Positions 5,690 through 7,031 of a DNA stretch of 7,031 nt are shown here, one piece after another (the first letter of the stretch is position 1; each line of letters starts with the position of its first letter). The stretch spans positions 1 through 7,031 of the forward strand of contig JADGRK010000129.1 in assembly GCA_017880985.1 (NCBI GenBank), written 5' to 3'. This stretch comes from Rhodoferax sp. (GTDB lineage Bacteria > Pseudomonadota > Gammaproteobacteria > Burkholderiales > Burkholderiaceae_C). Under the pieces are notes generated by a model. It did not search any database. It was not told the origin of the DNA and saw only the letters and a program-made list of their open reading frames with translations. The position numbers and the translations under genes are program-made.

Positions 5690-6529
5690 ATGAAAGCGAT
5701 GAGCGGGCAATCCAGTTTTTCATCGCCCGTAGTCGTGCCGCTCAAGGTCACTCCCGGACGCGTGTCGGTCCTGTTCGCCGTTGGACTTGCGATGCTGTTG
5801 AACGCTTGTGCCAGCCCGCAGTTCCAGACCAAAACCAAACAAAACATTCCGACCACTCAGGTGTTGGCGATTAATCTGCAGTCCGACGATTTCGGAACCG
5901 GCGGTATCGCCTTTATTACACCCTCTTCGGTCACCGGGCAGGAAGAAGACAAGCAAGCCCTGGCACTCGCCTTTACCGAAGTTTTACTAAAGGCCCGCCC
6001 GGACCTGCATGTCGTGTCCCTGCCGCAAACACTGAGCGCGGTCAATCGCATGGGGCTGACGCGCGATTACAGGCAGATGTTCGAAGACTACCGCTTGGCT
6101 GGCATATTCGACCCGGAGGCTCTTCAAAAAGTGGCCGGAGCTACCGGAACGCGTTACTTGGCGCAACTCAAGCTTGGTTCGTTCCGACAGGAATCCAAAA
6201 ACCGATTTGGCTTGCTGGGGCTACGCGTCCTGGAAACCAAAACCAGCACCATTCGGCTATTCCTGCAGATCTGGGACAGTCATGATGGCTCGGTTGCCTG
6301 GGAAGGTGCCCAGGAGTCAACCGTGTCGCATGAATCGCTGGCTGAGGAATACGTTTCCATGAAAAATATTGTCCAGGAATCGGCGCGCGATCTGGTGGCG
6401 CATTTGCCGCAGCCTGGATTGCCACGGCCCGACATCGTGGCAAAAATACCTGAGCCGCGCGGTCTCAACGTGACTTCGCTTGACGCTTTTCAGCCGCGCA
6501 ACGCAATGCAGCATCCAGCGCATCCATAA
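5690..6529 (+). CDS. Predicted lipoprotein of unknown function, possible CsgG/LpoB-like fold
   Basis: A 279-residue protein that I cannot assign to a named family. The N-terminus has about 24 mostly polar residues, then a hydrophobic segment (25-37) ending in the lipobox-like Leu-Asn-Ala-Cys with Cys40, so lipid attachment at Cys40 is likely. Asp is not at the next position (Ala-Ser-Pro follows), which favours outer-membrane sorting. The body has a pattern recalling envelope lipoproteins with a CsgG/LpoB/TolB-N-like alpha-beta fold: a helix-rich DYRQMFEDYRLAGIFD stretch (126-141), then GTRYLAQLKLGSF (153-165), and later RLFLQIWD with GSVAWEGAQES. That is a resemblance in pattern, not a proven homology. 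The tail after about residue 240 is Pro-rich and looks unstructured. The strong ribosome site supports this start. It is separated from modC by 160 bp, so its own promoter is plausible. Its last 65 bp overlap the 3' end of the opposite-strand kinase gene. Confidence 0.85.
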   Translation: MKAMSGQSSFSSPVVVPLKVTPGRVSVLFAVGLAMLLNACASPQFQTKTKQNIPTTQVLAINLQSDDFGTGGIAFITPSSVTGQEEDKQALALAFTEVLLKARPDLHVVSLPQTLSAVNRMGLTRDYRQMFEDYRLAGIFDPEALQKVAGATGTRYLAQLKLGSFRQESKNRFGLLGLRVLETKTSTIRLFLQIWDSHDGSVAWEGAQESTVSHESLAEEYVSMKNIVQESARDLVAHLPQPGLPRPDIVAKIPEPRGLNVTSLDAFQPRNAMQHPAHP

Positions 6530-7031
6530 AATCCCTGAATTTGATTGGCTTGGTCAAATACCTGAAAAACCCGGCCTCCATACCCATCTCGATGTCACGC
6601 GGGAGGGCGTTGGCCGACAGCGCCATGACCGGGATATGGGCGGTTGCCGGATCTTCGCGCAAGACTTTCAAAGCGCCGAAACCATTGAGGCCCGGCATTC
6701 TAATATCCATCAAAATCACGTCCGGCTGATGGGCACGCGCCAGCTGGATGCCCACATGACCATCGCTGGCCGTCAATAATTTCAAATCGCTGCGCAACGC
6801 GACGAATTGCCCGACCAGGGCCAAATTCATCGGATTGTCGTCGGCATAAAGCACTGTCCGTTGGGACGACAACTCATTCGCCGCCACATGATCCTGTTCA
6901 TCTGCGCCAGTCTCGCCGATGCTGCCAGACAAGAAATTCGGCGCGCTCGACGCAGCCAGTTCGAACCAAAATACGCTGCCGACACCCACGCTGCTTTCGA
7001 CGCCGATGATGCCGCCCATCAACTCGACCAG
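6465..7031 (-). CDS. Hybrid sensor histidine kinase, C-terminal part: end of ATPase domain plus receiver domain (5' end outside window)
   Basis: The frame is open to the right edge, giving the last 188 residues of a larger protein. The visible start, LVELMGGIIGVESSVGVGS followed by VFWFELA, is the usual end of a HATPase_c domain. After a linker of about 30 residues comes a receiver domain, from about residue 58 to 175. It has the acidic pair Asp64-Asp65 in YADDNPMN, phospho-acceptor Asp109 in LMDIRMPG, the Ser/Thr-position Ser139 in ALSANA, and conserved Lys161 in TKPI. All catalytic residues are present, so phosphotransfer should be intact. The sensor part, H-box and most of the ATPase lie beyond base 7031, so the stimulus cannot be inferred. 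No Hpt domain follows; the protein stops about 13 residues after the receiver with an Arg/Lys-rich tail. The stop (6465-6467) lies inside the convergent lipoprotein gene. Confidence 0.95.
   Translation of the reverse strand: MVELMGGIIGVESSVGVGSVFWFELAASSAPNFLSGSIGETGADEQDHVAANELSSQRTVLYADDNPMNLALVGQFVALRSDLKLLTASDGHVGIQLARAHQPDVILMDIRMPGLNGFGALKVLREDPATAHIPVMALSANALPRDIEMGMEAGFFRYLTKPIKFRDFMDALDAALRCAAEKRQAKSR

Overview
The window looks like a piece of a betaproteobacterial chromosome, probably Burkholderiales/Comamonadaceae of the Rhodoferax-Polaromonas kind. This is judged from its fairly high GC, its codon choice, and the style of its ModA/ModB and GAF-Fis proteins; no marker gene confirms it. 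All genes sit in ordinary, densely packed order. I see no mobile element, RNA gene, CRISPR array or phage signature.

Layout. (1) Bases 1-1736, minus strand: a membrane histidine kinase with a periplasmic dCache_3-type sensor, cut by the left edge a little before its C-terminus. (2) Bases 1737-1834: a short AT-rich divergent intergenic region. (3) Bases 1835-5529, plus strand: a compact cluster of four genes. They are a GAF/PAS-like/Fis-HTH regulator that lacks the sigma-54 AAA+ domain, then modA, modB and modC, the binding protein, permease and ATPase of a high-affinity molybdate (possibly tungstate) importer. The gaps are 35 nt, 13 nt (or a 17-nt overlap, depending on the modB start) and a 4-nt ATGA overlap, so co-transcription is very likely. 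(4) Bases 5530-5689: an AT-richer spacer with a possible 35-codon small ORF, a 9-bp inverted repeat, and a strong ribosome binding site for the next gene. (5) Bases 5690-6529, plus strand: a predicted lipoprotein of unrecognised family, perhaps with a CsgG/LpoB-like fold. (6) Bases 6465-7031, minus strand: the C-terminal end of a hybrid sensor kinase (end of the ATPase domain plus a receiver domain), cut by the right edge. Its 3' end overlaps the 3' end of the lipoprotein gene by 65 bp.

How the genes work together. ModA captures the oxyanion in the periplasm, ModB forms the channel, and ModC hydrolyses ATP and carries a C-terminal Mop domain that can bind the anion as a feedback sensor. No modE is visible. 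The regulator gene lies directly upstream of modA on the same strand, so it is the obvious local candidate to control the operon, but the sequence alone does not prove this. The two kinases flank the cluster and their partners lie outside the window. The least ordinary points are the AAA+-less regulator paired with modABC, the 65-bp convergent coding overlap, and the small ORF/inverted repeat just after modC. I did not find convincing evidence of a wholly new system.
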